Assembly: GCA_030704615.1 (NCBI GenBank)
Contig: CM060732.1
Span: forward strand, 29,369,053 to 29,433,052
Direction of reading: 5' to 3'
DNA length: 64,000 nt
From: Takakia lepidozioides
Lineage: Eukaryota > Streptophyta > Takakiopsida > Takakiales > Takakiaceae
Shown: in pieces, positions 45,822 through 57,466 of the stretch
Numbering within the stretch: the first letter of the stretch is position 1
Layout of the letters: every line of letters starts with the position of its first letter
Translations under genes and position numbers: made by a program
The notes under the pieces: model-generated
Database searches by the model: none
What the model was told of the DNA's origin: nothing
What the model saw: only the letters and a program-made list of their open reading frames with translations

Positions 45822-48800
45822 TCAACGCTTCTTCCGCTTTTGAGGTCGCCCTTCGAAAACTGCAACCGCCTCGGATGTGTTTCCCATTTCTGAGGCACGC
45901 ACCCAAGATGCCTCCACATGATGATAGCCCTTCCATTTGACGAGATACTCCGTTTCTCGGTTCTTGAGCCTCCTCGACTTAAGTACTGCCTCCACCTCGT
46001 ACTCAGGTTCATTTTCATGATCCAACAGCACAGGTGGCGGACGCAACACTTGATGCCGATTCGGACGCGCTTCATCTTTGAAGTAAGGCTTCAAAAGGGA
46101 AACGTGGAATACTGGATGCACCTTGCTGTTTGCCGGCAGCTCCAATTCATACACGTCCTCATTCATAACCTTCCGGATGCGAAAGGGTCCTGCATACGGA
46201 GGTACGAATTTTGGACTCACTTCCGGAGGTAGTCGGAAATTCTTGATGTTCAACCAGACCTCCGTGCCTGCCTCAAATTTCACTTCCCTCCGCTTCCGAT
46301 TCGCCTGCCTTTCATACCGTTTCCTCACTTTGGCAATGTTGTACTTTACGAGCTTCAACAAACGCTCGCGTTCTTCCAGTACCGCCGCTACTGCCGGTTC
46401 CTCAACGTCCTGGGCGGCCCAACTTGTCGGCACCAGAGGTGCTTTTCCATAGACCAATACGAAAGGGGAAACTCCCGTTGCGGAGTGTTCTGTGTTATTA
46501 TAACAGAACTCTACCGCGTCTAAGTATTCCACCCAGTCTGATTGGTCTGCCGACACGTAATTCCGCAAGATCTGCTTCACTACGGAATTCACTCTTCCCG
46601 TTTGGCCGTCGGTCGTAGGTCGGAAGGCGGTGCTCATCTTCAGCCTCGTCCCCATCTTCTTCCAAAGTGTCCTCCAAAATTTACTCGTAAACTTTGGATC
46701 GCGGTCCGAGACAATATCCTTCGGGACTCCATGATGTTTTAAGACGGGGGCGAAGTAAAGTCGCCCTGTCTCTTGCGCCGTTGCCGTCTCCTTGGTGGGG
46801 ATGAAATGGCCCATTTTACTGAACCTATCCACCACCACCATGATTGCATCGAATCCTTTTGACAGCGGCATAGCAGTCATGAAATCCATCGAGACGCTTT
46901 CCCAAGTCCCCTCTGGAATCGGCAAGGGTTGTAACAGCCCCGCTTGCTTTTTGTACTCGCTCCGGTTTTGTTGGCATGTGGTGCATGTCTTGACATACTC
47001 CTCTGCCTCCTCCCTCAGTTTGGGCCAGAAATACTCTTTCTTCAAGAGTGCCGCAGTGCGCTTGGCTCCGCTGTGGCCCGCAAGCGGGCTATCATGGCAT
47101 TCTCTCAAGAGACTATCTCTGATCCCTCCCTTCGGTACGTAGAGACGCTTTTGCTTATACCGGAGCAGTCCATTTTGCAAGTGGAATTGCGATTTAACCC
47201 CCCTCCTCAAGTCCTGCATCACGGACTTCGTCAGCTCATCCTTCTGGCAAGCCTTCCGGATCTTCCTTTGGAGCGCCGTCTCGCCCCTGTACACCAACCA
47301 GAACTGCTGCTTTCTACTTAAAGCATCGGCCACCACATTGTCACGTCCCGGTTTGTACTGGATATCCACGTCAAACACCGCCAAAGTATCTTGTCACCTA
47401 AGTTGTTTTGGGGACAACTTGGGCTGTGTGGCAAAATACTTCACCGTAACATTGTCCGTGAACACCTTCACTGGGTTGGAACCAACATAGTGGCGCCAAA
47501 GCTCAAGACAGTGCACCACCACCTTCATCTCTTTCTCGTGCGTCGGCCACCGTCGCTCCACTTTGTTCCGTTTCTTACTTTCGTAAGCCACTGGACGTCC
47601 ATCTTGCATCAGTACACCCCCAATCGCAAAGTCCGACGCATCTGTATGAATCTTGAACGGCCGATCAAACTCCGGAATTTTCAAGACTGGAGCTTCCGCC
47701 ATCCGCTGCTTCAATTCAGCAAAAGCTTGGCCACACAAGGTGTTCCATACCCAGGCTTTGGATTTACACAGAAGGTCTGACAACGGCCCCGCGATCTTGG
47801 CAAAATTTCTCACATACTTCCGGTAATAGGAGGCGAGTCCTAGGAAGGATCGCACTCCCGGGACCGAAGTCGGAGGCTCCCAGTCCAAGATCGCCCTCAC
47901 CTTTCTGTCATCCATTTTGATCCCATCCTGTGTAATCACATGCCCCAGGAACTCCACTTTTGTGACCCCGAATTTGCACTTTGAAGCTTTGGCATACAGC
48001 TTCCCTTCCCGCAATTTCTGGAACACCCTTTTGTGGTGCTCCAGGTGCTCCTCCTTTGTTTTCGAATACACCAAGATGTCGTCGATGTACACGATCACAA
48101 AGTCATCCAACCATTCCTGGAAAAAGGCTGTTCATCAGCGTGCTAAAGGTCGCGGGTGCATTGGTGAGCCCAAAAGGCATCACCAAGAATTCATATGAAC
48201 CATACTTTGTCCTGCACGCGGTCTTCTCCTCATCTCCTTCCGCCACTCGAATTTGATGATAGCCGGAGTGCAGATGGATCCGGCTGAAATACTTCGCTCC
48301 TACCAACCGATCAAAAAGGTCGTCGATCCTTGGCAAAGGATACCGGTTTTTGATAGTCACCTTGTTCAAAGCCTTGTAATCGACACACATCCGTAGCGTC
48401 CCATCCTTCTTGTCTGCGAATAGCACCGGGGCTCCGTAAGGTGACTTACTCGGCCGGATGTACCCCTTTGACATTAGATCTTTGAGTTGAGTCTTCAGCT
48501 CGACCAACTCTCTGTGGCTCAACCGGTAGGGCGCCTTGGCAGGCGGTTTCGATCCCGGTATCACCTCAATCTTGTGGTCAACTCCTCTTCGCGGTGGCAA
48601 GCCCCTTGGTAAATCCTCCGGCATCACATCTTGGTATCTCTCCAAAGTCCCCTTGATCCAATCTGGGCTCGGCTCCCCATCGCCTTCTCCCTTCATTTCT
48701 CTAATGTAAAGCAAAAACAGGGGCTCATGTGCCTCCTCCACAGCCCACTCCCTTGCTGACAGAAGGTTTATTCGCCCTCCCACGGGTTTGGGCATTTCAA

Positions 48801-49197
48801 ATACTCGTAAGACTTCGCCACCATCCCCACATGGTAGCGTGACTACTCTTTTGCGGCCATCTATGACCGCTCCGGATTTGCTCAAAAAGGTCATCCCCAA
48901 AATGAGATCCACTCCATCGATCTCGCAAATGGTGAAGTTCTCACGTCCTTCCCATTTCCCCAGTTGAAGAGGGACATCGAACGCCAACCTCGTCGCCAAT
49001 TGCGGTTCTCATTTGGCAGAACGCACCTCAATAGAGGCCCCCATGTCACTTGTCGGGAGTCCCAGCTTTTGTGTCGTTGCCGGTGTCATGAAGGAGTGCG
49101 ACGCTCCTGTGTCCACCAACAATGACACGTTAGTTCCGGATATTATCCCATCCACGAACAATAACTGACTCCCTTTACGTAAGGCACCAGTTTCCTG
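45822..49197 (-). pseudogene. Chromovirus pol: protease, RT, RNase H, integrase, chromodomain (broken)
   Basis: Protease LLVDTGASHSFM lies near 49120. Reverse transcriptase runs about 48700-47900 with VIVYIDDILVYS (about 48080) intact. RNase H has HTDASDFAIGG (about 47640). Integrase has the HHCC zinc site (H, H, CTTC; about 47070-46970) and MDF and SDRDP. The block that should hold the third catalytic Glu reads DGQTGRVN (about 46600), so that residue is Gly. The chromodomain near the end has YLVKWKGYHHVEASW (about 45940). Stops or shifts lie at about 49198, 49010, 48115 (one extra T) and 47393 (TGA for Trp). Confidence 0.92.
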
Positions 49198-50372
49198 CTA
49201 CAATTCACAGGAAAATTTGCCTACCTTGCAAGTCCTGGCGACCACCGCTTCCACCAAGCGACTGATGGTATCTTCCCACAGCTCTGTGGTCGCCCGAGTC
49301 ATGTTCAATTGTCGGGGCTTCGTGCACTTCTTGGCCATGTGCCCGGGCTCCCCGCAATTGAAACACACTCCATCAAAGGTCGCCTTCTGTCCGCCATAGG
49401 CCGCTCCACCCGCTTTTCCTTTTGAAGCACCGGGTGTCGCCTTGACTTGTGAAGGCCCTCCCTTCGATTTCCACGTGCCATTGTCGCCGCGTGGCCTATC
49501 CCACTTCTTTTCTGGTCGGAAGGCGTCACCTTCCCGCCGGGTCTTCTTGTGGTTCAGCTCCGTACGGCCTTGTCTTTCACCCCTAGGGACATCCGAGAAA
49601 CATTCAGCCCTCTCAATTGCCTCGTTCAAAGTCTTAGGTGGCTTCTCCTCCAACTTCCACCTAGCCCATGGGGCCAGTTGAAGACCATTTCTGGTTCTGC
49701 CATGTCCGCGACTTCAAGCAACAGCACATTGAAAGCCTGGACATATCCCCGAATGTCATCTGTTTGCTTCAAATTCCTCATCTTGTCCCGGGCAAGCCAG
49801 GACGCGTTGAGGGGCACAAACTGCATTTTCATCAATTCCTTGAACCCACTCCAATTCAAGGTTTCCGGGCTTGGACCTCAGTTGTGAAGGCGTTTCTGCC
49901 ACCATTGTTGAGCATAGCCCCTCAAATAGGTGGGAGCCACTTCCACCCGGTCCTCGTCACTCAACTTGGCCGCCCGGAAGTACTGCTCTAGCTCCAGGAG
50001 CCAGGTGTTGAGTGCCTTCCGATTTCAGACGCCCTCGAAGGTGTCGGGTTCCTTAGGCTTCACCTTAAATTTTGCCTTAGTGGAAGTGGCATTAGCTGCC
50101 TTCAACACGTCTTTCAACGTCCCGCCAAATTGCGCCAACAACCCTTCCCAAAAGGCTGCCGGCACGGGAGGCATCTGTTGGTCGGTCGGAGCTCTCAGGG
50201 ATTCCTCGGGCTCCGACTCCTCAGATTTCTCCCGCTCTTGAGCGGCCTCGTTTTCGGAGACATGCATCGCTTCCTCAAACAGCCGCCTCGGTGACACGTC
50301 GCCCCCATCGGGCTCACCAGGATCATCATCTTTTGGGCCGTTCCGCTTTCGCTTTGGCTTGCCCGACCCCAT
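49198..50372 (-). pseudogene. Chromovirus gag, broken
   Basis: It starts at ATG 50372 (MGSGKPKRKRNG). After an acidic linker and FKVKPKEPDTFEGV there is a TGA at about 50026, where related elements have Arg, and another TGA near 49880. The capsid core (LNWSGFKELMKMQFVP, about 49850) is followed by a frameshift near 49660. The zinc knuckle CFNCGEPGHMAKKC is at about 49340-49380. Gag would package the RNA and drive particle assembly. Confidence 0.88.
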
Positions 50373-50413
50373 GATGAGGCCAATCCCAAGGACGATCACG
50401 TACTGAACTCTAA

Positions 50414-50425
50414 GCTCTGATACCA
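50414..50425 (-). other. Primer-binding site for initiator tRNA-Met
   Basis: The minus strand reads TGGTATCAGAGC two bases inside the 5' LTR. This is the usual match to the 3' end of plant initiator tRNA-Met. Confidence 0.9.
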
Positions 50426-50427
50426 AG

Positions 50428-51153
50428 TGTCGCGCACCTCACTTCGGTAAGCTCCCCATTAAGTCATACATGCTAGCTTGATGCGCGCGCCTAACTCCCA
50501 ACCTGGCCGCCGGGCCAACTTGGAGGTTCGGCTGCTCACCGGGGCATAACGGTCCCCCTTTGAACTCCCAAAGAACCCTCCACCGATTTGGAACCAGCGG
50601 GAATTCTCTTTGGTAGTTGGCAGTCCGGAACAGCTCCCCACTCTTTGGTCGCTTTCCGGCTCGCTCGCTTACTCACTAGTTTTCGGTCACCAACGGGCTT
50701 GCACCGTTCTTGGGGTTACTACTCCCTATATATACTTTTGTAGCTGTCCGCGGGGGTTTCACAACCAGCCATGCCATTTTATGGCGAACCACCACGAAAA
50801 CCCTCGACTCCCGGTGATGAGTCGCGGTGAGTCTTGGCCCACTCACCACGGCCCCTATGGATCGTGATGAGTCCCAAGACTCCCCACGACTCCCACCACG
50901 AGGTCTCCGCCCCCATGGTGAGTCCTATGCCACCCCCACTAAGTCCCGCTAAGCTACCACCACCCCTTGTGGAGCCACCCCCACCGCAACCCGGTGTGCG
51001 GGCTCCACCTAGTGAGCACCTCCGCCTCCTTGAGTGCCTTGGGCACTCAAGGGTGCTTCAGCCCCCCATACCTATCGCTGCCGCTGCCCCCACCACAGGG
51101 GCATCCCCTCATGTGTCCCGACCCCCTGCCCTCAAGGCAAAGCGGCCGCGACA
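50428..51153 (-). repeat. 5' LTR of chromovirus
   Basis: 726 bp. It contains CTATATATA (about 50730, plus strand) also present in the other LTR. Differences from the 3' LTR are mostly transitions plus one short block near 50520. Confidence 0.93.
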
Positions 51154-51158
51154 CACAT
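51154..51158. repeat. Target duplication CACAT (right)
   Basis: Identical to 44190-44194. Confidence 0.9.
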
Positions 51159-51395
51159 GCAATCATATTCATCACCCGCAATCACACCGCACACTCCCTG
51201 TTAACATACATTACTGATCTAATCTAATCTGCCCAGCATTGCACAGGAGTTACGACTGGGTGGCTACTTAGAAAAGGAGAAGGGGATGGAGGTCGTGAAG
51301 TCACAAAGCAGCTTAATCGAGGAGAGAAGAAGCGAGAGAAGAAGGATGTATATAGGTTTGGAAAGCGAAAGAGGGCTGGCAGATTGGTTGACTGA
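51159..51395. other. Short intergenic stretch
   Basis: Nothing recognisable. Confidence 0.4.
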
Positions 51396-51661
51396 ATGTT
51401 GAGGAAGGCAACACATAATCTGCATTCAAACTCTAGGCTAACTCCTAGAAGACCTAGTAATGATCTAGAACGCTATTTTGGAGTGGGTTGGGCTGCAAAA
51501 TGGTCAATCTTAAATTGCCTTAGAAAATCAAAAGAGGAGGCAATGAAATTGATTCGAAGACTGCAAGAGGATGAGACGCAGGAAGACTTGGCTTGGACAT
51601 TCTCAAATTTTAATTTGACAGAAGAGAATTGGGAATCTGAAGTGGAGCAAAAGATTGGAGC
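51396..51661 (+). pseudogene. Possible upstream exon of HECT-like gene, cut by a MITE
   Basis: The open frame encodes a charged helical stretch (KSKEEAMKLIRRLQEDETQEDLAW, described here in part) and ends where the small transposon at 51662-52043 begins. I do not recognise it. Its frame does not join cleanly with the HECT-like part after the transposon is removed, so either a shift occurred or they are unrelated. Confidence 0.35.
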
Positions 51662-52043
51662 CATTAGAGTTATCCGTAAAGTGAGCGTGAGTTTGGTACC
51701 CTGTTTGGACCCGAGTTACGGGTTTCATCCTGAGTTTGAGTTAATCCGTAAAGTGCAGAAAACTAAGCACGAAGTCAGAAAAGAGGGCACCAAATCATAA
51801 ACTGGGGATGAGGGCAACCGCTGCTATGGCGCGAGCTCGTGAGCTCTGACCGCCTCCGCCTCGATGACTAACAAAACTTGGCACCAAACTCCTGCCACCC
51901 CCATTTTCCTAGTCATGGCAGTTTGGTCCCGTGTTTTTTTCTAGTCGTACCGCTTGATCCTAAGTTTCAAGTTTCATACCGAGTTTTGGCCAAACTCAAG
52001 GTTCTCATGCTGAATTTGGGACCCTTTACGGATAACTCTAATG
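51662..52043. mobile_element. MITE, hAT-like, inside a coding exon
   Basis: 382 bp with 20-base inverted ends CATTAGAGTTATCCGTAAAG and its complement (52024-52043). Flanks ATTGGAGC (51654-51661) and TTTGGAGT (52044-52051) share TTGGAG, consistent with a diverged 8-bp duplication as in hAT elements. The word TCCGTAAAGTG is repeated internally near 51750. Confidence 0.75.
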
Positions 52044-52527
52044 TTTGGAGTCATATTTTCAAAGGACGCAATTTGATGTGAAGGCAATGCAAGAGGGGTT
52101 TTTTATGGCTGTGGAACAAGCACCATGTGGACAGACCATGAAGGATAGAATGAAAGACAATTTGAAATGCATATCTCCTGATACAATGCGTGTTGTATTC
52201 AACGTTTCTGGGGCAATTGAAGCAAGTGATTTCTTGAGGAAGTGCATATTTGATGTATCTATATTGCCCCTCCAACAGAAATGGTTTCGAGATTGTGTGG
52301 AGCAAATGACCTATGCTGAGAGGTTTCAATTGGCTATTTTCATCACTGGATTGGAGTACTTTGGCGGCAAAGACATCAACATATGGCTTCTCAATCGACA
52401 CGACTATCCATGCATTCAAGCAAGCACTTGCTTTCAAGTTCTATATCTTCCCCCATACAAAGATGCCTCAATGATGATGACCAAGATTAACTATTCTACC
52501 ATGGATAGTAGCTATGGCCGTGCATGA
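52044..52527 (+). pseudogene. HECT-type E3 ubiquitin ligase C-terminal fragment
   Basis: The open frame of about 160 codons looks like the C-lobe of a HECT domain. It has WFRDCVEQMTYAERFQLAIFITG (the segment before the usual FVTG motif), then ASTCFQVLYLPPYKD, where the Cys of STCF is in the place of the catalytic cysteine that carries ubiquitin, and the stretch ends near the normal C-terminus. There is no ATG at the left end because the MITE interrupts it. It could still be the last exon of a longer gene, but the frame conflict across the MITE suggests decay. Confidence 0.55.
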
Positions 52528-53103
52528 CATGTGGACGTTGTTGGGTTGTTTGGGTGTGAGTCACAGCTCAAACAAAGAGTTTGATTTTGTGGTATCATAG
52601 GTACTTGAAGCATTTCTGGGAGTGGTAGTGTGAATCTGCAAAGTGGTGGAATGTTAAGTATTTCAAGGTTAAGCTTGAGTGCGAGTGGAAGTCCAAGTGT
52701 GATATTGATTGCCAGTTTAAGTGCGAGTGCGAGTTTGAGTGCGAGTACGAGTACGAGTCTAAGTTTGGGTGCAAGTTTGACTGTGTAAGTTGGGGCAGAT
52801 GTGGAGTGTTACAGAAAATTCTTTCTAGTTATGTGGGAGTGTGAGTCCAAGTTTTGGTAAATTATAGAGGGGTTGAATCTCAAGTGACATACAATGTCCC
52901 AAATGTCATTGGTTTGTTGGAGGGTGAGGGTGAGGGTGAGGGTGAGTTCCATACAAGAGGAAAGAGATAGAGGGAATTTTCCTTTCTTTTGAATTTGTTT
53001 GTTTATGTCTGATGAGAAGGATTGAAATAGAGAGAGACATAATAGTCTAAAAAAAAAAAAGGGAGTATGACTGAAAAGAAGGCTGAGCAAGGAAGGAAAA
53101 GAG
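52528..53103. repeat. Intergenic, with degenerate GAGTGC-type hexamer tract
   Basis: 52670-52790 is a degenerate tandem of GAGTGC/GAGTAC/AAGTTT hexamers. GGTGAG repeats occur at 52921-52945. No gene. Confidence 0.6.
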
Positions 53104-53331
53104 ATGGGGGCAACGTTGGGGCAAATGTTGTTTGCCCCCTTTTGTTTGTGTTGGTATTCACAAGAATGGGATGCAGCTCTAGTTGCCCTTGAGGAGGGGG
53201 TTCTTGAGGAGTGGGATGTGGTGTTGTCGGTTGTTACGGATCCAGCTTTTCGTGACTTTGCACAGATGTCATCAATCGATATCTTCCTACTAATGGAATG
53301 TTGCTTTACTGCACATGTGCTCTGGTAAGTG
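53104..53331 (+). CDS. Unidentified exon
   Basis: The frame EWDAALVALEEGVLEEWDVV looks coding and ends at a strong donor site CTG-GTAAGTGG (about 53327). It may be joined to the exon at 53951-54156. I do not recognise the family. Confidence 0.35.
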
Positions 53332-53950
53332 GAATACTGTACTACAAAATGTTAACCGCCCGGTTTTGGTTTCTCATGCATTTTATGAAGTGCCCTAATC
53401 AGTTGTAAGTGTTTCAGTCCTAGGGGAGAGGGTGGGAGGGAGGCCTGAGGAGTCAGTATGACTTCTATAACTTAGCTTCATGACAATTGTGGATTACAAG
53501 CGAGAAGAGGCTATAGTGCAGACACTGAAGGGTGTTGCTTACAATCTGAATGACTTTGGATTGTCCAAAGACCATTGTCCTACGCTCCTTTGTAAGACAA
53601 TCTAATTGTCTAAAGTGGAGTCTCAGATGCTATTGTCTTAAGAAACAGGAGTACACTTTCATACCTCTCATTGGATGTTTTTAAGTCGACGAAAGTAAAG
53701 TCATTAACTAAGCTAAGCTTGGGATAAAAATCTCCCAAAAAAGAGAGGCCAAATTTGAATATAGGCAGGGTTGACACTTTCTTCACCTGCCAGACAGGGG
53801 AGCAAAGAATTTGGTTTACATTGTCCCTTGTGCTGTTCAAGTGAAGCTGAAGCAATGCTGGACACAAAGTAGGAAATAATATGCTTTTCATCTATAGCAA
53901 TCTTGGTTTTCACATGTACAAGTTTGCTTGCATAGTTGGGTGGAATCAGG

Positions 53951-54156
53951 CATACAGAATAATGCTGGAAGGGTGCTACTCAGAGGCATTGGGAAACATG
54001 GGGAGGCTAGAGGAACAGAGGGAGCTTGAGGTTGCCCTGTTTGCTGCCATGCTCCATGCTCATCAGCACTACCGAGTTGTGGATGGTGATGAGGTCCACA
54101 GCCTATGTCAACGGCTTGAGCTTACTTTTGCTGCAACTGGCACCCTGGGGCATTGA
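53951..54156 (+). CDS. Unidentified terminal exon
   Basis: After an acceptor-like AATCAG the frame reads AYRIMLEGCYSEALGNMGRL then a helix rich in Glu and Leu, ending in TGA at 54154-54156. It resembles helical-repeat proteins in composition only. It is probably the partner of the exon at 53104. Confidence 0.35.
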
Positions 54157-54930
54157 CAATTTGTAGAGGGCTGCAGAGGTTATTGCCCTGTAGCTTTGTT
54201 GCTCCATAGGTAGGGTTCTTTGTATTGAGAGGATAAACTTCCACTATGGCGAGAGAGAAAAGGCGGCTAAGTGAGCTTTGTGCTATGCACTTCCCAATCA
54301 GCAACTTCACAACCGTGTAGGTATCTTACAAGCTTGCAACCCAGCCCTGTCCCCAAGTAGTCAGGTTGGGAGGTGATAATGGTTAGGGTGTATGATTCAG
54401 GCTGGACAAGGGATTTGCTAAAGGGAAAAAAGTGGCTTTTATGCTAACTTGGAAAAGAGATTAGAACATTGCTTGCATCAATGTAGAATCATCGTCAACT
54501 GAATCTAGTTGGAGTTCTAGTGTCCATTCGTCCTGTAGTTTTTAACTTTTGGAGCAACTACATTTTAGCTTTTGGGAGTCTACGAAACATATGGATCATT
54601 GGAATATTGAGGTTGATGGAGCCGTTGGTGCGGTGGTCATGATAGTAATTTGAGACAATGGCATGGAATTCATTGCTTCCTTCGCCCAACTTTTCATGTA
54701 CATATCATTTTCTTTTGAATGGTTGGGGCCCATTGAGGCCGGTTTCTCCAATGGCGCCTTGTCATTTGTGCATTTGATTATACTGCTTTTGAATGTCAAC
54801 GCAACTTGCTAACAAATAGACAAATTGGAGTTATCATTCTCATTGAGGTAGTCCCACTCCTCATCTGACGTGGAATATATATGATGTTCTTAGGAGTATT
54901 GAGGCTCTTCGTCGAGGGCAACAAAGCCGT
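54157..54930. other. Intergenic sequence
   Basis: No supported gene or repeat. Confidence 0.4.
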
Positions 54931-55712
54931 GAGCATAACCTGTGAGTAGATTCCTGGATGCGTGAGCAGATTCCCCAAAGCGTGAGCAAATTCAAAGCGT
55001 GAGCAGATTTCTGATGCGGACCCCAAAACCGTGGGAACAAGTGGGCCTATTGCCGTGGACGCCAACTTCACTACAACGACGCAATCTCCGCTCCATCGGA
55101 CCGAAGATAGAAAGGACAAAGTGGCACGAATGCACGATGAAACATTCACGGATGAATGGATTTGGGATGGACGTAAAAGTATGGATGAACGTTGGATGAA
55201 GCACGGATGAAAAGTTGTCCAGATGAGGGGACTATGGACAACTGTATGAGCATGTCTCGTGAGGGATCAGCAAGCGTAGGGACCAGACATTAAGGTATCG
55301 TCAACGACATCTTAAATCGCATGCTCAGCATGAGAAATGAACCCATGAAAATCGTTGCAAGAAAAAAAATCTTGCCTGGAAAAAACCATAGGGGGGAGTT
55401 GTAATCCTGCTCAGGGAAGCACGAATTAAGATGTCGTCAACGACATCTTAATGCCCTGCCCTGTTTGGACATGGGAATTTCACCAAACAGGATAAAACAC
55501 TATATATATATATATATATATAAGCCCAAAAATGGAGAAAGGTTTGGGTTTACTTGAACAAAGTGGATCCATGAAGAGTGACTGGTCTCATTTGCAAGAG
55601 GGTAGCTACCGTGTGAGCAGTTCACGTGAGCATGCTCACGCTTTAAGTGGTAAACGTGAGTAGAATCCCTTAAGCGTGAGCAGATTGCAAACGTGAGCAG
55701 ATTAGTGAATGG
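54931..55712. mobile_element. Putative non-autonomous element with GTGAGCAGATT words and a palindrome
   Basis: Clusters of GCGTGAGCAGATT occur at 54934-55020 and 55605-55705. Between them is a palindrome at 55425-55452 with 12-base arms ATTAAGATGTCG and loop TCAA. A near copy lies at 55289-55316. A (TA)11 tract is at 55501-55522. GTGAGC is also the terminal word of the 14279-24928 element. The boundaries are estimates and no duplication was found. Confidence 0.45.
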
Positions 55713-55823
55713 GAGCCTACAACCGAGGGAAGAACATTTTCCTTGTCAATCGATATAAAAATTATTATTATTAAAAAGGTTGACTCCAAACTACTATCAA
55801 ATCACTCCAACCCTATATCTTAC

Positions 55824-56668
55824 AGTCTGCCCTGGATAAATATTAACAGTGGGGAGTAGGAAAAAAATAACATTTAGACAAGGTTAACACATTAACAGTT
55901 TATGAGGGGGCTAATTGTAACACATTAATATTTATAGAAGATAACATTTAATAAATATAAGATTTATGAAATTAACACTTTCATTTTTATTTATTTTTAA
56001 ATACTAAAAGAAACACTTATGAAACAAAGTGTAATTATATGGAGTCATTCAGTTATGAGTAGGAAATATGAATCGATTATGGTCTGATGAGTATCTCCAA
56101 TATGCATATCATCAAGTTCTTTATCTAGGCGTTCATGGCTAAAATAGTTTTCATAACGTCATGAGGCCTTTGTTCCAAACATTGAGAAATTGTAGCTAAG
56201 GCCATTTTTTGGCATCTTTGAGTGCTATCATCTACTTGCAAAACATCTAACACAAGTGCAATTACCGTATATGTGGTCTGATCTCTCAAAAACAACCTCT
56301 ACTGTGTCAAGTGTCAAAATACATACAAACATACACTCGTATCAAGGTATTCGCTTCTGATCTCATCACTTTAGTATTACCTCCCACTTACTTTCTAGTC
56401 TTCTGATTGGTTATGTTTTAGGATGTAATCTTATCATAATCTAATCTAATTTGGAATTTATAATTATGGAGCATATCTCCTATTAGCTAGCTGAAGCCTT
56501 TATGGTGCACTTAACATTTATTGAGGGCAAATTAACAAAGAGGGGAGTAAACATTTGTTAACAAATAACACTTAACATTTGCTAGTGTGCACAAGTAGGG
56601 GAGTAAATTTTTCTTAATATTTATGGTAGTTTAATGTTTATAGAGGTAACATTTATTCAGGGCAGACT
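55824..56668. mobile_element. AT-rich MITE with AGTCTGCCCTG ends
   Basis: The ends AGTCTGCCCTGGATAAAT and the complement of AGTCTGCCCTGAATAAAT are inverted. The interior is AT-rich with repeated TAACATTTAT. No coding capacity and no clear target duplication. Confidence 0.7.
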
Positions 56669-56687
56669 CTATCACATCCCAAATGGC

Positions 56688-57466
56688 TACTGTCCTTGGA
56701 CATCCGTTTAGGCATTTTTGCGCCTAATAATAAAATCAATCAATCAAAAAATTAGGCATATTTTGAAAATAATTTCTCAAACTAGGCATCTTCATGCTAT
56801 AATATTTTAGAATTAGGCACATAAGAAGAGAAAACAATTATTTTCTTAAGAATAGAATTACAAAATAGACACCCAATGCCCATGGGCCCTTCCGGGCTCC
56901 AGCTACCTTTCATTTCCTTGGAAACCCTAAAAATGCCCCTCTTTGTTGTACGCGGTGCTCCAAGGCTCAAGCTGGTACAAGCTCTCCCTTTGCTCTCACA
57001 CTTTAGGTGAGTTCAATATTGATAGTCCACACTAGTGTAGGCACATTGGTACAGGGCTTTGGTACATTGGTCATTGGGTAGGCACGCTGGTTCAGGGCTT
57101 TGATACATTGGTCATTGGGTACACTGGTTTTCATATTGGTATGTTGATGCATGGTGAAACCTCTTACATAATGGTACTCTTGGTTATATATATATATATA
57201 TATATTACTCTTGAGTTGTGGTAGGCTAGTATGCTAGTTATTTCCGCACGCATATATTTGTATTGATTTTTGTTCAAAGAAATTTTGATCTTATTACAAA
57301 CAACATGAGAAGAGGCTTGCAAGTTTTTTTGTGGAATTTTTGGGCATTAGGTACTTTGTCCCATAATTTCCCAACAATTAGGCCAAAATCTGAAAAATTC
57401 ACAGAATTGATTAGGCACTTTCATTTTGAATTAATTATCGCCTAAACGGTTGTCCAAGGACGGTAC
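56688..57466. mobile_element. MITE with GTCCTTGGACAACCGTTTAG ends
   Basis: The left end TACTGTCCTTGGACATCCG and the complement of the right end (TACCGTCCTTGGACAACCG) form inverted repeats of about 24 bases. A (TA)n tract lies at 57185-57206. No coding capacity. Confidence 0.75.

Larger units (their letters stand above)
44195..51153 (-). mobile_element. Ty3-type chromovirus LTR retrotransposon
   Basis: The element is 6959 bp, bounded by CACAT duplications at 44190-44194 and 51154-51158. LTRs start TGTCGCG and end CGCGACA. Gag-pol reads on minus in the order gag, zinc knuckle, protease, reverse transcriptase, RNase H, integrase, chromodomain, which defines chromoviruses. The primer-binding site matches initiator tRNA-Met. 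Gag-pol has several stops and frameshifts although the LTRs differ at only about twenty positions. Confidence 0.95.

Noticed and set aside
57263-57445. Small gene in the AT-rich region
   Set aside because: It lies wholly within the MITE at 56688-57466 and has no protein features.
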